NCBI RefSeq assembly: GCF_014699035.1
Contig: NZ_JACXAA010000001.1
Span: 930,001 to 994,000 of the forward strand
From: Spirosoma validum
GTDB lineage: Bacteria > Bacteroidota > Bacteroidia > Cytophagales > Spirosomataceae
Length of the DNA: 64,000 bases
Reading direction: 5' to 3'
Below the pieces are notes generated by a model. The model ran no database searches. It saw only the letters and a program-made list of their open reading frames with translations, and was not told the DNA's origin. Below are positions 1 through 9,981 of this stretch, piece by piece. The stretch's first letter is position 1. Every line of letters starts with the position of its first letter. The translations under genes were made by a program, and so were the position numbers.

Positions 1-1308
1 ACTGTTTTGCAACATGCCGAGCAATGTAACGGCTCAGGCGATTGCCGTAAAACAGAAGCATCAGGCGGAACCATGTGCCCAAGCTACATGGCCACACGTA
101 ACGAGAAGGACACCACACGGGCGCGAGCTAATATTTTGCGCGAGATGCTAACGCGTTCGCCAAAAGAAAACCGCTTCGACCACCAGGAAATAAAAGATGT
201 ATATGACCTGTGTTTATCCTGCAAAGCCTGCAAAAGTGAATGTCCGTCAAACGTTGATGTAGCTAAGCTAAAAGCGGAGTTCCTGCAACATTATTACGAT
301 ACAAACGGCGTACCGGTTCGATCCTGGTTGATTGCCAATTTTGCCCGACTGTCGAGCCTAGCATCGCTTGTCCCCTGGGCCTGGAACGGCGTATTGGGAA
401 CGCCCGCACTTCGGCGTATTGCTAACCGTATGGTCGGTTTCCACCCCGATCGGACAATGCCATTGATGGAAAAAACGACGCTACGTCGTTGGGCTTCAAG
501 CAGAGGGCAAAGGGCAGAGGGTAAAGAGAATAAGATAGATGACAGTTCAATGCGCTCTATGCCCCATGCCCAAAACCCCATGCGCTTTTATCTCTTCTGC
601 GATGAATTCACGAATTTTAATGATGTCGAAGTAGGCCAAAAAGCCATTCAATTATTTGAGCGTTTGGGCTACGAAGTGATTATTCCCGAACAGGGCGAAA
701 GCGGGCGGGCAGCGCTTTCGAAAGGGATGTTGAAGTACGCTAAAACCTTAGCGGAACGTAACGTTAAGTTATTGAAAGGCGTAGTGACTGCCGAAACGCC
801 CTTGGTTGGTCTGGAGCCATCGGCCATCCTGACCTTCCGCGATGAATATCCTGATTTGGTTGATGAGTCACTCGTAGCCGATGCCAAACGTATCGCCGAA
901 AATACGTTGACGTTCGAAGAATTTATCGCCCGTGAGTTAGACGCCGGGCGTATTCGACCCGATCAGTTTACAACTGAAACCAAGCTTATTAAACTTCATA
1001 GCCACTGCCAGCAGAAAGCTATATCATCGCAGGTGCCGGGCAAAAAAGCGCTATCGTTACCAAAAAATTATTCAGTACAGTTAATTCCGTCGGGCTGTTG
1101 CGGTATGGCGGGGTCATTCGGTTACGAGTCCGAACATTACGACGTATCGATGAAGGTTGGTGAATTGGTATTGTTCCCAACCGTTCGTCAACAGCCTGAC
1201 GATGTGATCATTGCTGCGCCCGGAACGTCCTGTCGACATCAGATCAAAGACGGTACGGCACGTAAAGCCAGACACCCCGCCGAAATTTTATTTGACGCAT
1301 TAGCGTAG
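1..1308 (+). CDS. FAD-linked oxidoreductase with Fe-S domain, 3' part only
   Basis: The reading frame is open at base 1, so only about 435 C-terminal residues are present. Two cysteine clusters are visible: an early one with GSGDCR and MCPSY, and LCLSCKACKSECPSN, the CxxCxxCxxxCP pattern of a 4Fe-4S ferredoxin-like domain. Near the end comes CCGMAGSFGYE, the cysteine-rich CCG domain of GlpC/LldE-type proteins. This layout fits the C-terminal half of large FAD-binding_4/Fe-S fusion proteins related to D-lactate/glycolate dehydrogenases, which feed electrons from 2-hydroxyacids to the respiratory chain; the substrate is inferred only. Residues around 165-192 form a polar insert (RGQRAEGKENKIDDSSMRS) encoded by a repetitive stretch at about 500-586, interrupting an otherwise conserved protein. 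Confidence 0.85.
   Translation, partial: TVLQHAEQCNGSGDCRKTEASGGTMCPSYMATRNEKDTTRARANILREMLTRSPKENRFDHQEIKDVYDLCLSCKACKSECPSNVDVAKLKAEFLQHYYDTNGVPVRSWLIANFARLSSLASLVPWAWNGVLGTPALRRIANRMVGFHPDRTMPLMEKTTLRRWASSRGQRAEGKENKIDDSSMRSMPHAQNPMRFYLFCDEFTNFNDVEVGQKAIQLFERLGYEVIIPEQGESGRAALSKGMLKYAKTLAERNVKLLKGVVTAETPLVGLEPSAILTFRDEYPDLVDESLVADAKRIAENTLTFEEFIARELDAGRIRPDQFTTETKLIKLHSHCQQKAISSQVPGKKALSLPKNYSVQLIPSGCCGMAGSFGYESEHYDVSMKVGELVLFPTVRQQPDDVIIAAPGTSCRHQIKDGTARKARHPAEILFDALA
500..586. repeat. In-frame GGGCA/TGCCC repeat insert
   Basis: The left part reads as purine-rich units (gagggcaaagggcagaggg) and the right part as roughly complementary units (tgccccatgccc), giving an imperfect inverted repeat. 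It lies inside the oxidoreductase gene without breaking the frame and encodes a polar, low-complexity peptide. It looks like a dispersed palindromic repeat that landed in a tolerated loop. The boundaries are approximate. Confidence 0.5.
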
Positions 1309-1330
1309 CGTGGTGAGGTTATGCACTACG

Positions 1331-2707
1331 CTACGTTTTCTCAAACGGCCATTGTTTTCTAATAACAGCTGATGCGAGAAAGGCTCCGATGCCTGCACCA
1401 ATCACAATCAGGCCCGATAACATGAATGTTAGGCCGGTTGAAAAGAAGACAAACAACCATACGCTAATTGCTAAGAGTACAGGTAACGGATATAAAGGCA
1501 TTCGGAAGGGAAACGTAGCGGCTGCTCTTCGGCGATGCAGCAATAATAGCCCAATGGCTTGCCCAACGAACTGAACGACAATCCGCATTGCCAGAATGGC
1601 TGTAATGACGTCACCCAACCGGAACAACAAGCTGAATACAAACCCTAAACCTCCCAAAAACAATAACGATACGTAAGGAAATTGTTTCGTCGGATGCAGC
1701 CGGGCAAAAATTCGAAAAAACTGACCGTCAGCAGCAGCAGCGTATGGTACTCGTGAGTAGCCCAGTAAAACGGCAAATAAAGATGAAAAGGCGACCAATA
1801 GAACCAAAATCGTAGCCAGTTGAGCTGCCTTTGGGCCATAAAGCGTTTCAACGAACGTACTGACAATAAACTCACTATTTTGAGCAATCTGCCACGGCAC
1901 TACACTTATAACGCTGAGATTCATCAGCAAATACAGACCAGCTATACCCGCAATTGAAATAAACATACTGGCGGGGATATTACGTGTCGGCTGTTTAATC
2001 TCTCCCCCTAAGTGGCAAACATTGTAGTAGCCTAGGTAACAGTAAATCGTTTTGACGGATGCCTGCCCTAACCCAGCCGCTAGTAGTCCACCGCTTGCCG
2101 AGCCCATGGATTGCAAGGTCTCTGACAGCGGAATCCGACTGTTGCTCAAACCACCAAAGATGATCCAGCCTAGCGTTAAGAGCACTGCCCCCCACATAAT
2201 CAACCCAATTTTACCAATCGAATCAATTTTTCGGTAGAGTAAAGCAATAATAATGAGCACCACGCCCCCCGAAACAGCCTTTCGTTGCCATTCTTCCAGC
2301 GGCATTAGATAAGAGGCATACTGTGCAAAGCCAATGGCGCCGGAAGCCATAACCAACGGTGCCTGAATAAGCGTTTGCCAAACGTACAGAAAGGATAAAA
2401 GTCGCCCCCAGCGTTGTTCGCCGTACGAGATTTTCAAAAAATTGTAACTGCCCCCTGCCTGAGGAAAAGCTGCCCCCAGTTCGGCCCACACAAATGCATC
2501 AATTAAAGACACAACCGCTCCTAAAATCCAGGCCCACAAAAACTGTGAACCACCAAGCGTTTTAATTACTAAGGGCAGCACCACAAATGGCCCTATACCG
2601 ACCATGTCGATCATGTTCAGTGCGGTACCTTGCAAAAGAGTTAGCCGCCGAGGAAGGGCAGTTGGTGACGTTTCAGGAAGCTGATCAGAAGACGTAGTGT
2701 TGCTCAA
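1331..2707 (-). CDS. APC-superfamily amino acid permease
   Basis: A 458-residue, strongly hydrophobic protein with about twelve predicted membrane segments. It starts with a short polar tail followed by LTLLQGTALNMIDMVGIGPFVVLPL; the GIGPF stretch in the first helix is the substrate-binding unwound segment typical of APC transporters, and AELGAAFPQAGGSYNFL is the helix 2-3 signature. Its likely role is proton-coupled uptake or exchange of amino acids at the inner membrane; the substrate cannot be read from sequence. It stands alone, converging with the oxidoreductase gene 22 bp away. Confidence 0.88.
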   Translation of the reverse strand: MSNTTSSDQLPETSPTALPRRLTLLQGTALNMIDMVGIGPFVVLPLVIKTLGGSQFLWAWILGAVVSLIDAFVWAELGAAFPQAGGSYNFLKISYGEQRWGRLLSFLYVWQTLIQAPLVMASGAIGFAQYASYLMPLEEWQRKAVSGGVVLIIIALLYRKIDSIGKIGLIMWGAVLLTLGWIIFGGLSNSRIPLSETLQSMGSASGGLLAAGLGQASVKTIYCYLGYYNVCHLGGEIKQPTRNIPASMFISIAGIAGLYLLMNLSVISVVPWQIAQNSEFIVSTFVETLYGPKAAQLATILVLLVAFSSLFAVLLGYSRVPYAAAADGQFFRIFARLHPTKQFPYVSLLFLGGLGFVFSLLFRLGDVITAILAMRIVVQFVGQAIGLLLLHRRRAAATFPFRMPLYPLPVLLAISVWLFVFFSTGLTFMLSGLIVIGAGIGAFLASAVIRKQWPFEKT

Positions 2708-2808
2708 TAGCGTAGTGGGCTAACGAAGGCCATACAAGGCAGAAACTAACGACTTCTCAACGGTTAGAAACGGGCTAAAAGTTCGGCTCGCCCAACGACT
2801 TCTGTAAC

Positions 2809-2847
2809 AAAAACACCCGACTCGCAAACGCAAGCCGGGTGTTTTTT
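2809..2847 (-). terminator. Rho-independent terminator of the TonB receptor gene
   Basis: The stem aaaaacacccg (2809-2819) pairs with cgggtgttttt (2836-2846), and a T-run follows on both strands. It lies directly downstream of the TonB receptor stop codon on the minus strand. Confidence 0.85.
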
Positions 2848-2864
2848 AGCGTAATTAGAGTAGC

Positions 2865-5800
2865 TTAATTCATCAACTGATCAAACGTCAGGCTAAGGTA
2901 GAACATCGAACCAACCGTCGGATTGCCCCAGCCAGTGGTGTATTCTTTCTGAAGAATGTTGCTGCCACCTAACTTAAAAATCGAGTGGATTGCAGAAACC
3001 CGTTTACTTATCTGTGCATCAAGCGTTCCAAATGCCGCAATAATCGGTCGGTTATTGATGTCTGAGGTGATGTTGATATTCGGGTTTCCTAATGACGACT
3101 GCCACTCAAATGCATCCTGGTAGCGATAAACTACATTAAAGCCCCAGCCGCTGCTTTTGATATTTCGATTTCCGACGCTAACGTTATAGCGGTATTTTGG
3201 CGTATTGAATCGAACCTGGAAGCCGTCTTCCAGCGTATTCTTATTCATTTCACCGCTGAACAGACCAACACCACCTGCGTTCAACGTATTGTTTGATACG
3301 TTAACGCCTAGCTGGAAGTTTCCTGGTAGGGAGTAATCCAGACCAATGCCAAAACCCTGTGTTTTAATTGGACTTGTATAATTTTTTTGCACTGAATAAA
3401 CGTTACGTGTGGTAGCACCTGTCGGCTGAATCAAGGTAACCGAACCAATAAAGTCATGATACGTGCTATTGTAATAATATGCATCAATCAACAGTCGGTT
3501 GTTAATTAAGCCTTTATAACCAAATTCAATGGTAGAAACGCGCTCGGGTTTAAACGTTGGAAAGTCATACGCTTTCGGTTGACCAGCCAGAATTGATTCG
3601 TAGGTGAACGTATTAGCTGACGTAAGATTATACTTTTGAAGTAAAGGGGATAACGCCCCAATCAACCTGGCTTGAGGAGTTAACAAGTCAATATACTGAT
3701 CTTGGTTCGTCGGAATTCTGAATCCTGTCTGATAGGAAGCCCTGATGTTATTGTTCCGGTCTACACTATAAACGGCCGACAGGCGAGGGTTAAACTGACC
3801 CTTGAAATTCTCGTTTTTATCGAAACGCAAGGCGCCAGTTAAGCGCAGCTTATCAATAATAGTTTTTTGTAACTGTGCATATAAGCCGTACTCATTAATC
3901 GTCGGTTCTTTACCGTTGTTGCTATAGAAGATCGTACCGCCGGAATTTAACTCATAGATTCGGTAGTTCCCCCCCACAATCACCTCAACCGTTTTGGGGT
4001 CAATGATTTTATTGAGGTTATACATAGCTTCGACATGGTATAGGTTTGTACGATCCTGGAACTTTGCCCCTACTCCATTGGCATCTCCCGGAATGGCTTT
4101 GCTGGTAACCTCCTTCAGTTTTGCCTCAAACTCCGGTGTTCCAGGTTTAAAAACCTGACCATTGCCAACTACTTGCTGTACCTGATTAAAGTATGCAGTA
4201 GAATTGCCCTGGCTGGCAGCTATAGCTGCCTGATAAGCCAGAAGTGGGTTTGTACCCGTTGCTAAGCGAGTTTGAAAATCCGTAACAAAAGCAGGAAAAC
4301 TAATCCCGGCGTACGTACCCGCTACACTGCCAAAATAAGCAGCCGTTGGCGCGGTATTAACGACGGGGCCACTTGCTGTTTGGTTAACTACCCAGGTATT
4401 ATTCATACCCAAACCAGCAATACCCACGGCATAAGCATCACCTGACCGCTCCTGGGTTGTATAAGCCCGAACAAAGAAATTTGAGCCACGCACTTCGGCT
4501 TTGTACTGCCCCACGTTAAACTTATCCAGATAGTACCGATCGGCACCTGTATATACGGTTGTGCCTGTACCCCAGTTAGCCTGTAAAATAGCTTCTGCAT
4601 TTTCTCCAATTCGATAGTGCAATGAACCGTTTAGCTTTAAACTATGTGCCGAATAGTCAACTAAATCGCGTTCCCGATAGCCCGTCCGGGTGTAGTTAAA
4701 GCCGAGTGGAGTAGAGTACAAATCGGTTAATACCCGGTCATAGGCCTGGGCGGGTGTTAGTCCAGCCGCTGGTCCAAACTGAGTGGCCAACTGCATAATA
4801 CCCTGATTAAGGGGGAGAAGTGGCGAACCTGAACCCGGCACGGCCTGTGCCAAGGCACTTCTTAGAATTTGATACTGAGTAAAACCTGGATCAGTGTCGC
4901 CGTAAATATTGATTCCGTCATAGCCTCGGTTCGTGGCACGTGTTCCCGATAATCCAGATCCATTTACTAAACTTTGATCCCGGTAATCGGTAGCCTGCCA
5001 GTCCTGAGCGGTTAAATAACCAACGTTTACCTTAAAGGCGAATTTGTTGTTGAAGGCTTTAGCATACCGTATCGAAAAGTCGGTATACGGTGTTGCGCCA
5101 AGCTTTTCCTCACTATACCGCTTTGTTCGATTGCTGGCATTCATCATTCCAACTTTCGCATTGGCACTTAGGCCCTGGTACAAAAATGGACTTTTACTGG
5201 TAGTCAATAATAACCCATTGATTGCGTTGGGTCCGTACAGAGCAGAAGCCGCTCCAGGCAGTAATTCGACGCTTTCGACGTCCAGTTCCGACATACCGAC
5301 GATGTTTGCTACAGAAAAATTCAGGCCAGGGGCTTGGTTATCCATACCGTCCATCATTTGTACGACCCGGTAATTACCATTTCCCGAAAAGCCTCGTGTA
5401 TTGAAGTTGCTGAACGTAACGCTTTGCGTAGACATTTCTACGCCTTTTAGATTTCGTAGCGCGTCATAAAAACTTGGTGCTGGCGTATTCTGAATGGCGC
5501 GAATATCCATTTTCTCAATCGAAACCGGCGACTGCATGACGCTTTCTTCAACCCTCGAAGCAGCGACTACTACCTCTTGACCAAGAATAGGCTGCTCTTT
5601 TAAGCTTACGTTTAAATCGGTCCGATTGCCATTAACTATAAACTCCTGGGTTTGAAAACCAACACCCGATACAGCAACCGTAAAGGGTGTTGGCGTAGTT
5701 GTTGTGAAGGCAAAATCTCCTTTTTGATTCGTAATCGTTCCAATGACCTTACCTTTTACGGCTATACTGATACCTGCCAATTCGTTTTTCGTACCTTCAT

Positions 5801-5900
5801 CAGTTACTTTGCCTGCAACGCGTGTCTGAGCCAGTGTATCAACGCTTACCCAGAAAAATAAGACCCAGAAAAACGCTGAATAAGTAGTAATTTTTTTCAT
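2865..5900 (-). CDS. TonB-dependent receptor with N-terminal carboxypeptidase-regulatory-like domain
   Basis: About 1011 residues. The start is set at MKKITTYSAFFWVLFF, which gives a clear signal peptide ending at TLAQ; the frame stays open for 43 residues upstream but those lack signal-peptide character. Order: signal peptide (1-22), beta-sandwich CarboxypepD_reg-like domain (GKVTDEGTKNELAGISIAVKG), plug domain (around 110-240, with NTRGFSGNGNYRVVQMMDGM), then a 22-strand barrel ending in a C-terminal aromatic stretch (MFYLSLTFDQLMN). It would import a substrate across the outer membrane with TonB energy. No SusD gene adjoins it, so a glycan role is not supported and the ligand is unknown. 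Confidence 0.92.
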   Translation of the reverse strand: MKKITTYSAFFWVLFFWVSVDTLAQTRVAGKVTDEGTKNELAGISIAVKGKVIGTITNQKGDFAFTTTTPTPFTVAVSGVGFQTQEFIVNGNRTDLNVSLKEQPILGQEVVVAASRVEESVMQSPVSIEKMDIRAIQNTPAPSFYDALRNLKGVEMSTQSVTFSNFNTRGFSGNGNYRVVQMMDGMDNQAPGLNFSVANIVGMSELDVESVELLPGAASALYGPNAINGLLLTTSKSPFLYQGLSANAKVGMMNASNRTKRYSEEKLGATPYTDFSIRYAKAFNNKFAFKVNVGYLTAQDWQATDYRDQSLVNGSGLSGTRATNRGYDGINIYGDTDPGFTQYQILRSALAQAVPGSGSPLLPLNQGIMQLATQFGPAAGLTPAQAYDRVLTDLYSTPLGFNYTRTGYRERDLVDYSAHSLKLNGSLHYRIGENAEAILQANWGTGTTVYTGADRYYLDKFNVGQYKAEVRGSNFFVRAYTTQERSGDAYAVGIAGLGMNNTWVVNQTASGPVVNTAPTAAYFGSVAGTYAGISFPAFVTDFQTRLATGTNPLLAYQAAIAASQGNSTAYFNQVQQVVGNGQVFKPGTPEFEAKLKEVTSKAIPGDANGVGAKFQDRTNLYHVEAMYNLNKIIDPKTVEVIVGGNYRIYELNSGGTIFYSNNGKEPTINEYGLYAQLQKTIIDKLRLTGALRFDKNENFKGQFNPRLSAVYSVDRNNNIRASYQTGFRIPTNQDQYIDLLTPQARLIGALSPLLQKYNLTSANTFTYESILAGQPKAYDFPTFKPERVSTIEFGYKGLINNRLLIDAYYYNSTYHDFIGSVTLIQPTGATTRNVYSVQKNYTSPIKTQGFGIGLDYSLPGNFQLGVNVSNNTLNAGGVGLFSGEMNKNTLEDGFQVRFNTPKYRYNVSVGNRNIKSSGWGFNVVYRYQDAFEWQSSLGNPNINITSDINNRPIIAAFGTLDAQISKRVSAIHSIFKLGGSNILQKEYTTGWGNPTVGSMFYLSLTFDQLMN

Positions 5901-6117
5901 AAACGGATAGGTAAAAAGTGAGTGAAAATGTCCCTTTAGTGCTTTGTGGCTAAACATACACAGAAATCTGCCTTTTGTACAAATTTTTCTTGCCATTGAA
6001 ACTTTATTTAGTATACAACGGGTATACATACCAGATATTTTGTGGAGACAAACAGTAAATTATTAGTCGTATAAGCTTCTGTATCAGACAACTTTCTCCA
6101 TCGAAATTTCTCAACAT

Positions 6118-7467
6118 ATGGCTAGCGAATCAAACCAAGATCGCCGGGGATTTTTAAAAAATACGGGCTTACTCACCGGTGGAGCCCTTTTAAGTAGTCT
6201 GCCGTTTTCTACTCAGGCCGCTAAAGGCTATCATTTCTCCGTAAATGATACCATCAAAGTAGCGTTAATCGGCTGTGGTGGCCGCGGTACGGGGGCTGCC
6301 CAGCAGGCGCTCAACACGAAGCAAAACGTCAAGATTGTGGCCCTGGCCGACACTTTCCGTGATCGTTTGGATTCAGCTTACAAAGCGCTGACGGAACGCG
6401 GCCTCAAGGCAGCCGACGGAACGCCAAAAGTTGACATTCCAGAAGACCATAAGTTTGTTGGTTTCGACGCTTACAAGCAGGCTATGGCTTTAGCGGACGT
6501 AGTCATTCTGGCAACACCTCCAGGTTTTCGCCCAAGTCACTTTGAAGAAGCCGTACGGCAGGGGAAGCAGGTGTTCATGGAAAAGCCCGTGGCGACTGAT
6601 GCGCCTGGAGTTCGGCGTGTATTGGCCGCTGCTGAGGAAGCTAAAAAGAAAAAACTAAACGTAGTGGTTGGCTTGCAACGGCGTTATCAACCCAGCTATC
6701 GCGACATGATTAAGCGCATTCATGATGGGGCTATAGGCGACATTGTGGGTGGTCAGGTGTACTGGATCAGCGGGGGCGTTTGGCAAAAACCTCGTCAACC
6801 AAATCAGACCGAAATGGACTACCAGATGCGTAACTGGTATTACTTTAACTGGCTTTGTGGCGACCATATCAACGAACAGCACGTTCACAATATTGACGTA
6901 GCGAACTGGGTAAAAAACAGCTACCCGGTTTCCTGTCAGGGAACGGGCGGGCGGCAGGTACGGACCGGCAAGGATTACGGCGAAATTTTCGATCACCACA
7001 TTGTTGATTTCGTCTATGCCGACGGCACAACCATCAATAGTCAATGCCGACACTACGAGGGTACCTACAGCCGGGTTGACGAGATGTTCCTGGGTACCAA
7101 GGGAAAAATTGAAGGGATGGAAAAGAAAAGCAGCGCATTAATGAGCTATAACGGTCAGCCGATTTATACCCATGATGCCAAAGCCGATGGAAATCCGTAC
7201 CAGATTGAACACGACGAACTGTTCGAAGCTATCGCCAAAGGTCAATATAAATTCTCTGATGCCGAAAGGGTTGCCAAGAGTACGATGACCGCCATTATGG
7301 GGCGTATGGCTACGTATTCTGGAAAAACAGTGAAATGGGATGAAGCGTTGAATTCACAAATTGACCTCTTCCCTGATAAACTGGCCTGGGATGCTATGCC
7401 GAAAAGTCTGCCCGACAAAGACGGCTTCTATCCAATTGCGGTTCCTGGTAAAACAACAGCTGTATAG
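6118..7467 (+). CDS. Gfo/Idh/MocA-family oxidoreductase with Tat signal
   Basis: A 449-residue protein. The N-terminus DRRGFLKNTGLLTGGALL is a Tat-like signal, and a Rossmann fold begins at IKVALIGCGGRGTGA (GxGxxG-type nucleotide binding). EKPVATDAPG is the EKP motif of the family, with the catalytic-region histidines in CGDHINEQHVHNIDVANW. Members use NAD(P) to oxidise or reduce sugars and cyclitols; the Tat-type leader is usual for Bacteroidota secreted members. The gene is monocistronic and ends at a strong terminator at 7496-7528. The substrate is unknown. Confidence 0.9.
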   Translation: MASESNQDRRGFLKNTGLLTGGALLSSLPFSTQAAKGYHFSVNDTIKVALIGCGGRGTGAAQQALNTKQNVKIVALADTFRDRLDSAYKALTERGLKAADGTPKVDIPEDHKFVGFDAYKQAMALADVVILATPPGFRPSHFEEAVRQGKQVFMEKPVATDAPGVRRVLAAAEEAKKKKLNVVVGLQRRYQPSYRDMIKRIHDGAIGDIVGGQVYWISGGVWQKPRQPNQTEMDYQMRNWYYFNWLCGDHINEQHVHNIDVANWVKNSYPVSCQGTGGRQVRTGKDYGEIFDHHIVDFVYADGTTINSQCRHYEGTYSRVDEMFLGTKGKIEGMEKKSSALMSYNGQPIYTHDAKADGNPYQIEHDELFEAIAKGQYKFSDAERVAKSTMTAIMGRMATYSGKTVKWDEALNSQIDLFPDKLAWDAMPKSLPDKDGFYPIAVPGKTTAV

Positions 7468-7486
7468 AGCGCCAATTGGATTGACG

Positions 7487-8503
7487 TTAAAACGGGGTCG
7501 ACTGCCATTTGCGCAGTCGGCCTTTTTTATTCTCGAGGATCAATAGCTTTACCCCTGAAAATCGCTTCAGTAACCGACGACTTTTGTGAATTCCCGCTAT
7601 ACTGAAAACCTTTGTCAGGGCGTCGGCACGATACCCGTCAGGTGCTAACACGGTTGATCGGACGAAGTAACGCATGCCTAAACCCGAGCGAGGGTTCATA
7701 ATATGCGAATAGCGATGACCCTTGTATTCTAAAAAACGATACGTATCACCAGAGGTTGTAATAGCCGCATTTTTGAGTGTGATTGTTGTTGTATCGATAT
7801 CTTCAGGCCGACCCGATCCAATAGATCCAATACCTACTCGCCAGCCAGAAGTGCCTGGAGGAGCATCACTCGCCAAAATATCGCCACCAATGTCAATCAA
7901 AGCAGAATGAATACCCAAACGGTTTAAGACGAGAAGGGCTTCGTCAATAGCAAATCCCTGACCAATACCACCAACATCCAACCGCATACCTGCCTTTCGT
8001 AAGCGTACGGAATGAGTTGCACTATCTAAATCCATCAGACGATAGCCCACAGCACGTCTGGCTTTTCGGCGCTCTTTTGTAGTTGGAAACTGGTTTCGCC
8101 TGACTGCCCGACGCCACAACAATGACAGCGGGCCAATGGTGGCATCAAAACGGCCGTTTGAACGTTGGGCAATGGTTTGAGCCTTTCGTAATACGTTAAA
8201 TAAGTCCGTTGATACATATACCCATTTCCCTGATCCCGCTGTCGCCGACAACCGATTGATTTCAGAGCCATCTAAATAATCGCTCATGATCTGATTCAGC
8301 GAATCCATCCGGGCAGAAACGGCTGCGTTGGCACGTTGGGCGATTAGGCTATCCTGAGCATAGAAAAGTACGTTAAACTGTGTGCCCATTAGCCCTCGGT
8401 GGAACGAAAAACGGGATAAAGCTGGTTGCGCAGTAACCAGTCCGCCAAACAGATTCAGGACGACCAGAAAGCAAAAAGACAGACTAAGGTTCAAGACATA
8501 CAA
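7487..8503 (-). CDS. apbE: FAD:protein FMN transferase
   Basis: A 338-residue ApbE-family protein. The N-terminal hydrophobic stretch (SFCFLVVLNLFGGLVTAQ) is a signal peptide. Family motifs are present: FDATIGPL, RLDVGGIGQGFAID, ALIDIGGDILAS (metal/FAD-binding region) and RYSHIMNPRSG. ApbE enzymes attach FMN covalently to Thr/Ser in flavoproteins such as NqrB/C and RnfG, using FAD, in the periplasm. The only plausible start is a TTG at 8503, directly abutting the start of the divergent small gene at 8504. The 3' end overlaps the terminator of the oppositely oriented oxidoreductase gene. Confidence 0.9.
   Translation of the reverse strand: MYVLNLSLSFCFLVVLNLFGGLVTAQPALSRFSFHRGLMGTQFNVLFYAQDSLIAQRANAAVSARMDSLNQIMSDYLDGSEINRLSATAGSGKWVYVSTDLFNVLRKAQTIAQRSNGRFDATIGPLSLLWRRAVRRNQFPTTKERRKARRAVGYRLMDLDSATHSVRLRKAGMRLDVGGIGQGFAIDEALLVLNRLGIHSALIDIGGDILASDAPPGTSGWRVGIGSIGSGRPEDIDTTTITLKNAAITTSGDTYRFLEYKGHRYSHIMNPRSGLGMRYFVRSTVLAPDGYRADALTKVFSIAGIHKSRRLLKRFSGVKLLILENKKGRLRKWQSTPF
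7496..7528 (+). terminator. Rho-independent terminator after the Gfo/Idh/MocA gene
   Basis: A 10-bp stem, 7496-7505 with 7513-7522 (one G-T pair), a 7-nt loop and a run of six T. It lies within the 3' end of the convergent apbE gene. Confidence 0.88.
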
Positions 8504-8707
8504 ATGGTTACCATCAAAAATAAATACATACTGCTGGCAGCCGGTTTCTGGTTGTTAGGCATTGCTTTAACGGGTGTGGGTGCCTATGGAAAAAGCCACC
8601 AGTGGGAAACAACCGCTACGTTGCTAACAGTCGGTATTTCAGCCCAGGCGGTTGGCTTTGGTTTTCTGGGCTTCGCCATCATGCAAGCCGTTTTCAGAAA
8701 AAAATGA
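8504..8707 (+). CDS. Small two-helix membrane protein
   Basis: A 67-residue protein starting at MVTIKNKYILLAAGF. Two hydrophobic segments (about 7-27 and 37-61) with a short polar link (YGKSHQWETTA) predict a two-pass inner-membrane protein. It resembles the small GldL-like or DUF-type membrane proteins of Bacteroidota, but nothing decisive is visible. Its ATG directly adjoins the apbE start on the opposite strand, so its promoter must lie inside apbE. Confidence 0.6.
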   Translation: MVTIKNKYILLAAGFWLLGIALTGVGAYGKSHQWETTATLLTVGISAQAVGFGFLGFAIMQAVFRKK

Positions 8708-8831
8708 GGACTAACTCGCTACGTCAGAATTTATCTTGGTAGTAACATAGCAGATTCTAATGGCGCTGACCAACGTATTGTATTGGTGCTGTATTTATCT
8801 CCCAACAGCGCCACTACGTATTGAACAGCTA

Positions 8832-9941
8832 TTAAATCTTAGAAAACTCAGCTTTACTTTTTTCGACATGGGATACCTGATTCCGCAGATACATATCGGC
8901 TAGAACTAAAGCAGCCATCGCTTCAACGATCGGCACGGCGCGGGGCACCACGCAGGGATCATGCCGGCCTTTGCCTGATACAGTGACAGGCTGACCGTGA
9001 ACATCTACACTATCCTGGTCCTGCATGATCGTAGCAACGGGTTTGAACGCCGTGCGGAAATAAATATCCTCGCCATTGCTGATTCCTCCCTGAATACCAC
9101 CTGACTGGTTCGTTTTTGTTCGAACACGCCCATCAGCGTCGGTATAGAACTCATCGTTGTGCTGTGATCCATATAACTCAGCACCAGCAAAGCCACTACC
9201 GTATTCAAATCCTTTTACAGCGTTGATGCTCAGCATGGCTTTTCCCAATTCGGCATGAAGTTTATCGAAAACGGGTTCGCCCCAACCTGCCGGCACTCCC
9301 GTTACGATACAATCCACTACACCCCCAATCGAATCGCCCCGCTTGCGGGTTTCATCAATGTACTGAAACATCTGTTCAGCAATTTCCGGGTCAGGGCAGC
9401 GAACGGCGTTTTCTTCGGCAAGCGCCAAGTTCATTTCCTGATACGGCTTTTCCACTTTGAGTTTACCCACCTGCGAAACATACGCCTGAATCTGAACGCC
9501 CTGTTGAGCCAGCAAAAGTTTCGCAATAGCCCCAGCCGCTACGCGAGCGGCCGTTTCACGAGCTGATGACCGGCCACCACCCCGATAATCGCGGGAGCCG
9601 TATTTGGCCTGATACGTATAATCAGCGTGCGAGGGGCGAAACTGTTCAGCAATGTGTCCATAATCTTTACTACGCTGGTCGGTATTACGGATAAGCAGTG
9701 CGATGGGCGTGCCCTGTGTTTGGCCGTCAAACACACCCGATAATACCTCAAATTCATCAGCTTCGCGCCGTTGGGTTGTAATTCTCGACTGACCAGGCTT
9801 GCGCCGATCCAACTCATGCTGAATAAAATCGGTGTCAAACGAAAGCCCAGCCGGACAGCCATCGACAACCACACCAATTGCGGGTCCGTGCGATTCGCCG
9901 AAAGTAGATAGTTTAAATAATGTTCCGTACGTACTGCTCAT
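8832..9941 (-). CDS. aroC: Chorismate synthase
   Basis: A 369-residue protein, normal length for the family; the start is set at [19 protein letters not shown] because homologues begin just before this conserved block. All three signatures are present: [35 protein letters not shown] and [16 protein letters not shown]. It converts 5-enolpyruvylshikimate-3-phosphate to chorismate using reduced FMN, the last common step of aromatic amino acid synthesis. It sits 40 bp downstream of the BatD-like gene on the same strand, so co-transcription is possible. Confidence 0.97.
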   Translation of the reverse strand: MSSTYGTLFKLSTFGESHGPAIGVVVDGCPAGLSFDTDFIQHELDRRKPGQSRITTQRREADEFEVLSGVFDGQTQGTPIALLIRNTDQRSKDYGHIAEQFRPSHADYTYQAKYGSRDYRGGGRSSARETAARVAAGAIAKLLLAQQGVQIQAYVSQVGKLKVEKPYQEMNLALAEENAVRCPDPEIAEQMFQYIDETRKRGDSIGGVVDCIVTGVPAGWGEPVFDKLHAELGKAMLSINAVKGFEYGSGFAGAELYGSQHNDEFYTDADGRVRTKTNQSGGIQGGISNGEDIYFRTAFKPVATIMQDQDSVDVHGQPVTVSGKGRHDPCVVPRAVPIVEAMAALVLADMYLRNQVSHVEKSKAEFSKI

Positions 9942-9981
9942 GCTGCAAATTTCGCGTTTTATCCCGAAATAAAAGGGTAGC

